Shown here: positions 28,618 through 35,772 of the stretch, piece by piece | How the letters are laid out: each line of letters begins with the position of its first letter | Position numbering within the stretch: the first letter of the stretch is position 1 | Origin: Lachnospiraceae bacterium | GTDB lineage: Bacteria > Bacillota > Clostridia > Lachnospirales > Lachnospiraceae | NCBI GenBank assembly: GCA_902363825.1 | Contig: CABJBK010000002.1 | Location: forward strand, 62,001-126,000 | DNA: 64,000 nt | Reading direction: 5' to 3' | Translations under genes and position numbers: made by a program | The notes under the pieces: model-generated | Databases searched by the model: none | What the model was told of the DNA's origin: nothing | Seen by the model: only the letters and a program-made list of their open reading frames with translations

Positions 28618-29037
28618 ATGATAGAAATTATCGCAGGAGAAAAAGGAAAAGGAAAGACCAAACATTTACTGGACAAAGTCAATCGGACGGTAAAAACGGC
28701 AAAGGGCAGCATCGTGTATCTGGACAAAAGTCCGAAACATATGTATGAACTGAACAATCGGATCCGTCTGATCGATGTGGCAGAATATCCGATTTCAAAT
28801 TGTGATGAATTTATGGGATTTCTCTGTGGTATTTTATCTCAGGATCGTGATATGGAAGAAATGTATCTGGACAGCTTTCTTACCATTTCGTCCTTAAAAG
28901 AAGATGAAATGACATACGCGATCAAAAAGCTGGATATCATCAGTGAAAAGTTTTCCGTAAAATTTGTGCTCAGTGTGTCAAAGGACGAAAAGGATTTACC
29001 GGAATGTGCGCGGGCAAGAATTATTCTTTCTCTGTAA
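28618..29037 (+). CDS. Small P-loop protein of unknown function
   Basis: A 139-residue cytoplasmic protein with a clear Walker A motif, GEKGKGKT (7-14), right at the N-terminus. SIVYLDK is a plausible next strand, and LSVSKD occurs near the end. No other domain is recognisable, and I cannot name the family. It has a strong SD (GGGAGGAG) and follows the carboxypeptidase gene by 57 bases. It is the last gene before a strong terminator, so it probably belongs to the elongation/division transcript. A nucleotide-dependent role is inferred only from the P-loop. Confidence 0.7.
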   Translation: MIEIIAGEKGKGKTKHLLDKVNRTVKTAKGSIVYLDKSPKHMYELNNRIRLIDVAEYPISNCDEFMGFLCGILSQDRDMEEMYLDSFLTISSLKEDEMTYAIKKLDIISEKFSVKFVLSVSKDEKDLPECARARIILSL

Positions 29038-29057
29038 CAGGTATATCTGCATAATGG

Positions 29058-29093
29058 AAGGTGTCTTAAGCGTTGGCCTAAGACACCTTTTTT
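29058..29093. terminator. Rho-independent terminator, probably bidirectional
   Basis: AAGGTGTCTTA (29058-29068) pairs exactly with TAAGACACCTT (29079-29089), followed by a run of T residues. It lies between the P-loop gene on + and the DUF378 gene on -, whose stop is at 29100. Confidence 0.9.
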
Positions 29094-29099
29094 ACCGGA

Positions 29100-29312
29100 T
29101 TATGCTTCGTTTACGGCACGGATGCGTCCATAGGCACTGAGCAGATACAGACCGCTGATGCCGACAATTCCGTAAACAATACGGGAAAGCCATGACATGT
29201 TTCCAAACAGAAACGCTACCAGGTCAAAGCGGAAAAATCCGATCAGTCCCCAGTTAATGGCACCGATTAGCACAAAGGTAAGTAACGTATAGTCTAATCC
29301 TCTTGAACTCAT
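29100..29312 (-). CDS. DUF378 small membrane protein
   Basis: A 70-residue protein of the DUF378 family with two membrane helices. The family signature GAINWGLIGFFRFDLVAFLFG is visible in the first half, and IVYGIVGISGLYLL forms the second helix. The function is unknown. ATG at 29312 is preferred over an upstream ATG because AAAGGAGG is ideally spaced before it. It is a single-gene unit facing away from the HlyD-like gene, with an inverted repeat in the shared spacer. Confidence 0.9.
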   Translation of the reverse strand: MSSRGLDYTLLTFVLIGAINWGLIGFFRFDLVAFLFGNMSWLSRIVYGIVGISGLYLLSAYGRIRAVNEA

Positions 29313-29345
29313 AAGTGTATCCTCCTTTTGGAATAGTATGTCACC

Positions 29346-29372
29346 TTTTTCCCAAATCATACATGGGAAAAA
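29346..29372. repeat. 9-bp perfect inverted repeat in a divergent promoter region
   Basis: TTTTTCCCA (29346-29354) and TGGGAAAAA (29364-29372) are separated by nine bases. It sits between the divergent DUF378 and HlyD-like genes, about 34 bases upstream of the DUF378 start. It has the size of a regulator binding site; a hairpin is the alternative. No known operator consensus is matched. Confidence 0.5.
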
Positions 29373-29435
29373 CATTGTATTCTAATTTGGAAAATGCTAA
29401 AATGGACAGGAGTTCATGATAAAGGCGGTATTATT

Positions 29436-30815
29436 TTGTCAAAGAATAAAAAAATTGTAAATTACAAAAAACCGTTCAGCTTAAATATCGGTGTTGTGAT
29501 TTTTGTTATTATTTTTATCTATATTCTTTTTAATATATTCAGTTATTTTACAAAAACGCGCATTTCCGTGTATGAAGTGGAGCAAGGAACGATCGCGGAA
29601 AACAATACCTACAACGGACTTGCGCTCCGCAGCGAGAATGTGGTGTACGCGGATACGGCGGGCTATGTCAATTATTATCTGAAGGACGTGCGAAAAGCCA
29701 GCTATAACACGTTGGTCTATTCCATTGATGAGAGCGGAGATATTGCAAACCAGATCAAGGAAGCTTCTTTGGGACAGAGTGAACTCTCAAAATCAAATTT
29801 AAATGAGATCGGTGAAGTGGTCGGTGAATTTGATAAAGCCTATGATGCCAATTCTTTTTATAATGTATATTCCTTTAAAGAGAATGTAGACGCGCAGATC
29901 ATGGAAGCACTGAATCTGAACGCTTTGGATACGATCGGAGATTATACGGCATACGCACAGGCAAACAATACGTTTCACTTGGGCTACGCGCAGATCCCCG
30001 GGATTGTTGCGTATTATACCGATGGTTATGAAAATGTCACCGTGGACACGTTTGAGCCGGATATGCTAAATGAACTGGATTATAATAAAAATAATCTTAA
30101 GATGAAAGAAAAAGTTGCAGCCGGAGATCCGCTTTATAAACTCGTGACGGATGAAACCTGGAATATCATAGTTCCGGTGACACGGGATGTCTATGAGCGG
30201 CTGACCGATGAATCAGCAGTCCAGATCGAATTTACCGAAGATGGCAGGACACTGTGGGTAAATTTTGAGGAGCGGCAGATCTCGGATGGCTATTATCTGT
30301 TCCTGAAACTGAACAACTCCATGGTTCGTTATGTGCAGGAACGTTTTATAGAGATCGAGCTTCTTTTAAATAAAGAGAGCGGACTGAAGATCCCGAACAC
30401 CGCCATTACCGAAAAAGAATTTTTCAAAGTGCCGAAAGAATATTTCGCAAAGGCACAGGATTCTTCCGGCAAGGGCGTGATGATCAAAGATCCCGCAACC
30501 GGCAGTATCAATTTTATCGCGACATCGCTTTATTACGAGACCGAGGATTCTTATTATATCGATGAAGATGAAGTGCATGCAGGAACCGTGCTGCAGCGGC
30601 CGGATTCCAATGAAACCTATACCGTGGGTGAAACTGCGAAATTGCAGGGCGTTTACAACATCAACAAAGGATATGCCGTGTTCAAGCAGATCAGCATTCT
30701 GTATCAGAATGAGGAATATTCCATTGTGGAGACCGGAACAAGCTACGGTCTTTCCCTGTATGACCACATCGCATTAGATGGCAGCAAAGTAAATGAAAAT
30801 GATTTAATAAATTAG
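29436..30815 (+). CDS. HlyD-like (membrane fusion/adaptor) protein without a transporter partner
   Basis: A protein of about 459 residues with a short basic N-terminus, one membrane segment (about 16-36) and a long extracellular part. The part after the membrane (VEQGTIAENNTYNGLALRSE, VYADTAGYVNYYL) resembles the first lipoyl/barrel half of HlyD adaptors, and the segment near KEKVAAGDPLYKLV matches the second half. TTG 29436 is chosen with AAAGG upstream; ATG 29394 is in frame but has no ribosome site. No ABC or RND component lies nearby. The gene runs into yggS and sepF with a 12-base gap, which suggests an envelope or division-linked role rather than export. Confidence 0.75.
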   Translation: MSKNKKIVNYKKPFSLNIGVVIFVIIFIYILFNIFSYFTKTRISVYEVEQGTIAENNTYNGLALRSENVVYADTAGYVNYYLKDVRKASYNTLVYSIDESGDIANQIKEASLGQSELSKSNLNEIGEVVGEFDKAYDANSFYNVYSFKENVDAQIMEALNLNALDTIGDYTAYAQANNTFHLGYAQIPGIVAYYTDGYENVTVDTFEPDMLNELDYNKNNLKMKEKVAAGDPLYKLVTDETWNIIVPVTRDVYERLTDESAVQIEFTEDGRTLWVNFEERQISDGYYLFLKLNNSMVRYVQERFIEIELLLNKESGLKIPNTAITEKEFFKVPKEYFAKAQDSSGKGVMIKDPATGSINFIATSLYYETEDSYYIDEDEVHAGTVLQRPDSNETYTVGETAKLQGVYNINKGYAVFKQISILYQNEEYSIVETGTSYGLSLYDHIALDGSKVNENDLIN

Positions 30816-30827
30816 AGGTGTTAGATT

Positions 30828-31526
30828 ATGTTAAAAGACAATTTAAAGGAAGTAGAAGCAAACATCATGACCGCCTGCGAAAAGGCAGGCAGAAACCGTG
30901 AGGATGTAACACTGATCGCGGTGAGCAAGACCAAACCGGTCTCCATGCTTGAAGAAATTTACGCGGAAGGGATCCGTACCTTTGGTGAAAACAAAGTGCA
31001 GGAGCTGACGGAAAAATACGATCAGCTTCCGGCTGACATCAAATGGCATATGATCGGTCATCTTCAGCGCAACAAGGTAAAATATATTGTGGGCAAGGTA
31101 AGCCTTATCCACTCCGTAGATTCTTATCGCCTCGCGGAGGAGATCAATATCCAGGCGAAAAAGCATCAGGTTACAGTGCCGATCCTCATTGAAGTAAATG
31201 TGGCAGGCGAGGATACCAAATTCGGAGTACGTCCGGAAGAAACGCTGCGGCTTGTAGATGAGATTGCTTCTCTTGAAAATGTGCGCATCCAGGGACTGAT
31301 GACGATCGCTCCGTTTGTGGAAGATCCGGAAGAAAACCGCGTGCATTTTCGCAGACTGAAACAATTATCTGTTGACATTGATTCCAAAAACATTGATAAT
31401 GTACATATGGAAATTCTGTCTATGGGAATGACCAATGATTATATGGTTGCGATTGAAGAGGGAGCGACCATGGTACGCGTCGGTACCGGCATTTTCGGTG
31501 CAAGAAATTACGCAAATGCCAACTGA
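30828..31526 (+). CDS. yggS: PLP homeostasis protein YggS/YlmE family
   Basis: A 232-residue PLP-binding alanine-racemase-fold protein that buffers free pyridoxal phosphate. The cofactor lysine lies in LIAVSKTKP. Other family motifs are GENKVQELTEKYDQL, WHMIGHLQRNK, LIEVNVAGEDTKFG and LSMGMTNDYMVAIEEGATMVRVGTGIFG (quoted in part). It is upstream of sepF, as ylmE is in Bacillus, within the ylm division cluster. Confidence 0.96.
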   Translation: MLKDNLKEVEANIMTACEKAGRNREDVTLIAVSKTKPVSMLEEIYAEGIRTFGENKVQELTEKYDQLPADIKWHMIGHLQRNKVKYIVGKVSLIHSVDSYRLAEEINIQAKKHQVTVPILIEVNVAGEDTKFGVRPEETLRLVDEIASLENVRIQGLMTIAPFVEDPEENRVHFRRLKQLSVDIDSKNIDNVHMEILSMGMTNDYMVAIEEGATMVRVGTGIFGARNYANAN

Positions 31527-31562
31527 TGGTGAAATATTTTTGAAAGTGATAGGAGATTATTC

Positions 31563-32087
31563 ATGGGACTGTTTGATAAATTTTTAAATGTTATGCGTCT
31601 GAATCCGGATGACGAGGATGATTTTTATGATGACGATTACTATGACGAGGAAGAGGACGAAGCGCCGAGAAAGAAGCTGTTTTCCAAGTCGGAGGATGAT
31701 TTTGCGCCGGATAATGAAGTGCGTGAAAAGCCGGCAAGAACTTCTCAGAAGATCACGCCGATGCGTCCGTCCAGAAAGCAGATATCCGCAGCCGGCATGG
31801 AAGTCTGTGTGATCAAGCCGACTTCGGTAGAAGACGCAAGAGAGATCACCGAGACACTTCTTATGAACCGCACCGTTGTATTGAATGTAGAGGGACTTGA
31901 TGTGGAGATCGCACAGCGTATCATTGACTTCACGTCCGGATCCTGCTTTGCGATCAGCGGTAACCTGCAGAAAATATCCAACTATATCTTTATCATCACA
32001 CCGTCTACGGTAGATATTTCAGGTGATTTCCAGGATATTATGGATTCTTTTGATCTGCCGGGAATCCAGACGACAGATTACAGGTAA
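31563..32087 (+). CDS. sepF: Cell division protein SepF
   Basis: A 174-residue SepF, the membrane anchor and organiser of FtsZ in many Gram-positives. The N-terminal amphipathic helix MGLFDKFLNVMRL is followed by a very acidic linker (about 16-34). The C-terminal globular domain (80-165) shows VCVIKPTSVEDAREI, VVLNVEGLD and RIIDFTSGSCFAISGN. It lies between yggS and ylmH, the usual Firmicute order. Confidence 0.97.
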   Translation: MGLFDKFLNVMRLNPDDEDDFYDDDYYDEEEDEAPRKKLFSKSEDDFAPDNEVREKPARTSQKITPMRPSRKQISAAGMEVCVIKPTSVEDAREITETLLMNRTVVLNVEGLDVEIAQRIIDFTSGSCFAISGNLQKISNYIFIITPSTVDISGDFQDIMDSFDLPGIQTTDYR

Positions 32088-32092
32088 GAAAT

Positions 32093-32848
32093 ATGACAGA
32101 AGAAGAACAACTGCTTCAGAAGCGTTTTTTGGATCTGTCCAGACAGGCAGATTACAAGGGAATCGTTCTGTTTTCGGATTTCCTTGGTTTAAATGAACAG
32201 AATATTTTCCGTCAGACAGAAGGAATGCTTACATCTGGGTTTCAGATGTCTGGCGGATATGAATACGCGGAGCGTCAGATGGTAGCTTTTTGTCCTGACG
32301 CTCTTTATTATGAATGGGAATATCCTTTTTCGTGCCTGAAAATAGAACCGGCATATCCCAAATTTTCCGATAAGCTGGGACATCGTGACATCTTAGGCGC
32401 GGTGATGAACCTGGGGATTGAGCGGGGGAAGATCGGTGATATTCTGCTAAAGGACAACACCGCATATCTTTTTTGTGCGGATTCCGTAAAACCTTATGTG
32501 ACAGAGCAGCTGGAAAAGGTAAAACATACAGTTGTCAAAGTTACGGAAACGGATGTTTTGGACAACCCTGATATTCAACCGGAATTTGAACATTTAAGCG
32601 GGATCATCACATCGAACCGGCTGGATGCATTTCTTGCATGTATCTGTAAATTATCGCGTTCCGCGGCGTCTTCGATGATCACCGGCGGGAAAGTGTGCAT
32701 CAATGGCAGGGAAACACTGCACAATACCTATGTCTGCAAACCGGGAGACATTCTTTCGGTCCGTTCCTATGGCAAATTTATTTTTGATGCTGTTTCAGGA
32801 GAGACCAAAAAAGGAAGAATGAAGGTCGAATATCGAAAATACAAATAG
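32093..32848 (+). CDS. ylmH: YlmH-family RNA-binding protein (S4 domain)
   Basis: A 251-residue protein with an N-terminal YlmH domain and a C-terminal S4 RNA-binding domain (about 178-245: LDAFLACICKLSRSAASSMI ... GRETLHNT). The middle segment GHRDILGAVMNLGIERGKIG is characteristic. Relatives bind ribosomal particles and have been linked to nascent-chain quality control in Bacillus. It starts five bases after sepF and is probably coupled to it. Confidence 0.94.
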   Translation: MTEEEQLLQKRFLDLSRQADYKGIVLFSDFLGLNEQNIFRQTEGMLTSGFQMSGGYEYAERQMVAFCPDALYYEWEYPFSCLKIEPAYPKFSDKLGHRDILGAVMNLGIERGKIGDILLKDNTAYLFCADSVKPYVTEQLEKVKHTVVKVTETDVLDNPDIQPEFEHLSGIITSNRLDAFLACICKLSRSAASSMITGGKVCINGRETLHNTYVCKPGDILSVRSYGKFIFDAVSGETKKGRMKVEYRKYK

Positions 32849-32863
32849 TAAATGGAGGCTTTT

Positions 32864-33376
32864 ATGAAAAAAATGTCTACAAAATATCTGATCCGCGTAA
32901 GTATAAGCGTGATCTTACTGATCCTGCTCGATCAGCTCACCAAGATCTGGGCGGTGGTGCGTTTGAAGGATCAGCCGGCGATTTCACTGATCCGTGGAGT
33001 ATTTGAACTGCAATACCTGGAAAACCGCGGATCCGCATTTGGGATGATGCAGGGCGCAAGAGTCTTTTTTATCATCAGTACGATCGTTTTATTCCTTCTC
33101 GTATGCGTCATATACATCAGGATCCCAAAAGAAAAAATGTATCTGCCGCTGCGCGTGATTGCGGTATTGTTTCTTGCCGGCGCGGCAGGGAATTTCATCG
33201 ACCGTGTGCGACAGGGCTTTGTCGTGGATTTCTTTTATTTTTCACTGATCAATTTCCCGATATTTAATGTCGCGGATATCTATGTGACGACCGCAACGAT
33301 CGCCCTGATCGTTTTCATTCTGTTTTATTACAAAGAGGCAGATCTGGAACGGATTTTTTCTAAAAAGAAAGGATAA
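32864..33376 (+). CDS. lspA: Lipoprotein signal peptidase
   Basis: A 170-residue signal peptidase II with four membrane segments. The catalytic Asp motifs are visible as AAGNFIDRVRQGFVVDFF and FNVADIYV, and LENRGSAFGM is the conserved loop. It cleaves the signal of lipoproteins such as the DUF3048 protein and the carboxypeptidase in this window. The GGAGG site fixes the start at 32864; an ATG at 32852 overlaps that site. Confidence 0.97.
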   Translation: MKKMSTKYLIRVSISVILLILLDQLTKIWAVVRLKDQPAISLIRGVFELQYLENRGSAFGMMQGARVFFIISTIVLFLLVCVIYIRIPKEKMYLPLRVIAVLFLAGAAGNFIDRVRQGFVVDFFYFSLINFPIFNVADIYVTTATIALIVFILFYYKEADLERIFSKKKG

Positions 33377-33386
33377 GAGAGGATCG

Positions 33387-34298
33387 ATGGAGTTACAGAC
33401 TTTTGAGGTCGGGGAACTGTATGACGGGGAACGGCTGGATAAATTTCTTGCGACGATTTATCCGTCACAGTCCCGGACCTTTTTTCAGAAACTGATCAAA
33501 GAAGGTCAGGTTACGGTAAATGAACATGCCGAAAAGAGCAATTTCAGACTGCAGCCGGACGATATTGTCACCGTGCGTATTCCACCTGCGGTATCGGTTG
33601 AAATACTGCCGGAGGACATTCCGCTTGACATCTTATACGAGGATGCGGATGTCCTTGTGGTAAACAAGCCAAAGGGCATGGTGGTCCATCCGTCGGTCGG
33701 ACATTATTCCGGTACTCTGGTAAATGCGGTTTTATTTCACTGCAAAGACAGTCTTTCCGGAATCAACGGAGAAATACGCCCGGGGATCGTACACCGGATC
33801 GACAAAGATACGACCGGCTCTCTGATCGTGTGCAAAAATGATGAGAGCCATATAAAGATCGCAGAACAGATCAAAGCACATTCCGTTACCCGCCGTTACC
33901 GCGGGATCGTAAACGGGATTGTGAAGGATGATGAGGGAACCATCACCGGCGCGATCGGCAGACATCCGACAGATCGAAAAAAAATGGCGATCAATGAAAA
34001 GAACGGAAAACCTGCCGTCACGCATTATAAGGTTTTGGAACGCTTAAAAAAGCACACCTACATGGAATTTGAACTGGAAACCGGGCGGACACATCAGATC
34101 CGTGTACATATGGCGAGCATCGGGCATCCGCTGCTTGGTGATACTGTTTATGGCGGAGAGAAGAACGCGCATGGTTTACAGGGACAGACGCTGCATGCGA
34201 TGACGCTTGGCTTTATCCATCCGACAACAGGAGAGTATCTGGAAGTAAGCGCGCCGCTGCCTGAATATTTTGAAAATTTACTGAGAAATCTAAAATAA
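33387..34298 (+). CDS. rluD: 23S rRNA pseudouridine synthase, RluD type
   Basis: A 303-residue pseudouridine synthase of the RluA/RluC/RluD family. An N-terminal S4 domain (about 12-75) is followed by the catalytic domain with HRIDKDTTGSLIVCKND, where the Asp is the catalytic nucleophile. The C-terminal LETGRTHQIRVHMASIGHPL is a family hallmark. It follows lspA by 10 bases, as in Bacillus (ylyB after lspA). The exact uridine targets are inferred from family membership. Confidence 0.93.
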   Translation: MELQTFEVGELYDGERLDKFLATIYPSQSRTFFQKLIKEGQVTVNEHAEKSNFRLQPDDIVTVRIPPAVSVEILPEDIPLDILYEDADVLVVNKPKGMVVHPSVGHYSGTLVNAVLFHCKDSLSGINGEIRPGIVHRIDKDTTGSLIVCKNDESHIKIAEQIKAHSVTRRYRGIVNGIVKDDEGTITGAIGRHPTDRKKMAINEKNGKPAVTHYKVLERLKKHTYMEFELETGRTHQIRVHMASIGHPLLGDTVYGGEKNAHGLQGQTLHAMTLGFIHPTTGEYLEVSAPLPEYFENLLRNLK

Positions 34299-34320
34299 AA
34301 CTAAAATAAAGGATTTCATA

Positions 34321-34349
34321 TGTACTTTCCGAAAAAAATATATTATAAT
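34321..34349 (+). promoter_or_regulatory. Weak candidate promoter
   Basis: TATAAT at 34344-34349 is consensus, but the hexamer 17 bases upstream (TGTACT, 34321-34326) is poor. It lies in the 94-base gap before the cytidylate kinase-like gene. Confidence 0.35.
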
Positions 34350-34392
34350 AATCCTATACAAAAAAGAACAAGGCTTACAAAGGGGTGGTTTT

Positions 34393-35028
34393 ATGCGTGA
34401 TTATGTATATACAATCGGACGTGAATTTGGAAGTGACGGAAAAAATGTTGGATTTGCACTGGCAGAAAAGCTCGGAATCAACTGTTATGATAAGGAACTT
34501 TTAACAGAAGCTGCAAAACAGAGTGGCTTTTGTGAGGAAATATTTGAGAATCATGATGAAAAGCCAACAAACAGCTTTTTGTATTCACTGGTTATGGATA
34601 CCTATTCGATCAATGGCTATTCATCTGCACCGTTTTTGGATATGCCACTGAATCACAAAGTATTCCTGGCACAGTTCGAAGCGATCAAAAAGATTGCTTC
34701 AGAGGGACCGTGTGTATTGGTTGGACGCTGCGCGGATTACGCACTGTCAGACAATCCAAACTGCATCAATGCGTTTGTACATGCGGATCTGGATTACCGT
34801 ATCGAGAATATGAAAAAGCGTTTTGGCATGAATGAGAAACAGGCTAAAGACACACTTGCAAAAAAAGACAAACAGCGTGCAAGCTATTATAACTATTATA
34901 CCAGCAAGAAGTGGGGCGATTCCAGAAGCTACCATCTGACGCTTGACATCAGTGAACTTGGCATTGACGGATGCGTGGATATGATCATCCGTTACCGTGA
35001 TCTTTTAGAGGCACAGAGAAATAAATAA
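34393..35028 (+). CDS. Cytidylate kinase-like family protein
   Basis: A 211-residue protein of the cytidylate-kinase-like family (PF13189). The P-loop region is the atypical IGREFGSDGKNVG (8-20), followed by LAEKLGINCYDKELL. GPCVLVGRCADYAL and the DKQRASYYNYYTSKKWGD region, where the LID lysines and arginines of the family lie, are also seen. True substrates of this family are not established; it is distinct from Cmk. It is followed by a strong terminator. Confidence 0.88.
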   Translation: MRDYVYTIGREFGSDGKNVGFALAEKLGINCYDKELLTEAAKQSGFCEEIFENHDEKPTNSFLYSLVMDTYSINGYSSAPFLDMPLNHKVFLAQFEAIKKIASEGPCVLVGRCADYALSDNPNCINAFVHADLDYRIENMKKRFGMNEKQAKDTLAKKDKQRASYYNYYTSKKWGDSRSYHLTLDISELGIDGCVDMIIRYRDLLEAQRNK

Positions 35029-35040
35029 CAGGGAAGAGGA

Positions 35041-35074
35041 GCTGTCACAGATCCGTTTCTGTGGCAGCTTTTTT
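35041..35074 (+). terminator. Rho-independent terminator
   Basis: GCTGTCACAG (35041-35050) pairs with CTGTGGCAGC (35059-35068) with one G-U pair, followed by six T residues. It ends the cytidylate kinase-like gene. Confidence 0.9.
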
Positions 35075-35107
35075 AAATCATAGGAAATTCCTTCCTATGA
35101 TTTAAAA
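35071..35107. repeat. 16-bp perfect hairpin in a structured spacer
   Basis: Positions 35071-35086 are the exact reverse complement of 35092-35107, with a five-base loop (ATTCC). The inner 12 bases of each arm are AAATCATAGGAA / TTCCTATGATTT. It begins in the T run of the terminator just upstream. A second stem (CTCCGCG 35111-35117 with CGCGGAG 35131-35137) and a third (35172-35196) follow at once. The arrangement resembles a small interspersed repeat, but only one copy is present here. Confidence 0.75.
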
Positions 35108-35171
35108 ACGCTCCGCGGGGATGCGCAGCTCGCGGAGATGAAGTTTATGTTGAACATACCGCTCGCGCGCG

Positions 35172-35196
35172 AAAGTGTGCGGTAAGCGCACACTTT
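35172..35196. repeat. 10-bp perfect hairpin just before a ribosome site
   Basis: AAAGTGTGCG (35172-35181) and CGCACACTTT (35187-35196) enclose a five-base loop. The GGAGG site of the next gene begins six bases later, so the stem would sit in the leader of that message. Confidence 0.7.
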
Positions 35197-35210
35197 ATTT
35201 TGGAGGAAAT

Positions 35211-35603
35211 ATGGGACAATATCAGTCAGCAGCAGATTTTGAAAAGTTTTTTCATACGAATTACATACCACTGACATACGAAGACGTCAAAAGTGATTTT
35301 GAGACTTTCTATAAAGAACAAAACGGTAAAATCTTCCATGAAGATTATGAAAAAGCCGCGCAGATCTCCAGGGATGATTTTCGTGAAAATCTTTCCAAAA
35401 CGGCGCTTTTTACATTCCAGGATACGTTGACGGAACTGTTTTATGAAAAGAATCCTGCAATTTACGAAGAGGCATTTGCTATTTTCGAGGAAAACGGCGG
35501 CACCAAATCAGAAATCACAAAGATTTTTGATGATACCTATCAATCGCTGTACGAAGAATTTTTAAATCAGTTTTTTGATGAAGTGATCGCGGCAGCCATT
35601 TAA
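35211..35603 (+). CDS. Unrecognised acidic 130-residue protein
   Basis: I do not recognise this protein. It is 130 residues, without signal peptide or membrane helix, and rich in Phe, Tyr, Glu and Asp, with a pattern that looks fully helical (for example FYEKNPAIYEEAFAIFEENG). ATG 35211 has an excellent TGGAGGAA site, which supports a real gene. It stands alone between two structured spacers, after a terminator and before a tyrosine recombinase gene. It could be a lineage-specific regulator or a small accessory protein; nothing in the sequence decides this. Confidence 0.65.
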   Translation: MGQYQSAADFEKFFHTNYIPLTYEDVKSDFETFYKEQNGKIFHEDYEKAAQISRDDFRENLSKTALFTFQDTLTELFYEKNPAIYEEAFAIFEENGGTKSEITKIFDDTYQSLYEEFLNQFFDEVIAAAI

Positions 35604-35617
35604 ATCAATTAGAAAAA

Positions 35618-35686
35618 AGCCTGTGGATGCTGCCAGATCCGGTAAAAAGACGGAAACTGTACAGTCAAATGTAGCAGCACAGGCTG
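35618..35686. repeat. Long-range inverted repeat and inner palindrome
   Basis: AGCCTGTG (35618-35625) is the exact complement of CACAGGCT (35679-35686). Just inside, GATGCTGC and GTAGCAG can pair in part. A perfect ten-base palindrome ACTGTACAGT lies at 35656-35665. It could fold as one branched RNA, terminate the orphan gene imperfectly, or hold protein sites. Confidence 0.5.
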
Positions 35687-35701
35687 TTATTCGGTTACAT
35701 G

Positions 35702-35737
35702 TATCTATCGGATAAATATCAGTTTTTCCGATAGATA
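35702..35737. repeat. 11-bp inverted repeat upstream of the recombinase gene
   Basis: TATCTATCGGA (35702-35712) and TCCGATAGATA (35727-35737) are exact complements separated by 14 bases. The repeat ends 36 bases before the recombinase start. It may be an operator or RNA hairpin. The 11-base arm length recalls recombinase arms, but the 14-base spacer is too long for a normal Xer core site (6-8 bases). Confidence 0.6.
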
Positions 35738-35772
35738 GCACAGATAGTATCAGGAAAGGAGGATTTCCGGCT

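Noticed and set aside
35702..35737. dif or attachment site for the tyrosine recombinase
   Set aside because: Arms are 11 bp but the centre is 14 bases rather than 6-8, and no second copy bounds an integrated element. It is kept only as an inverted repeat.
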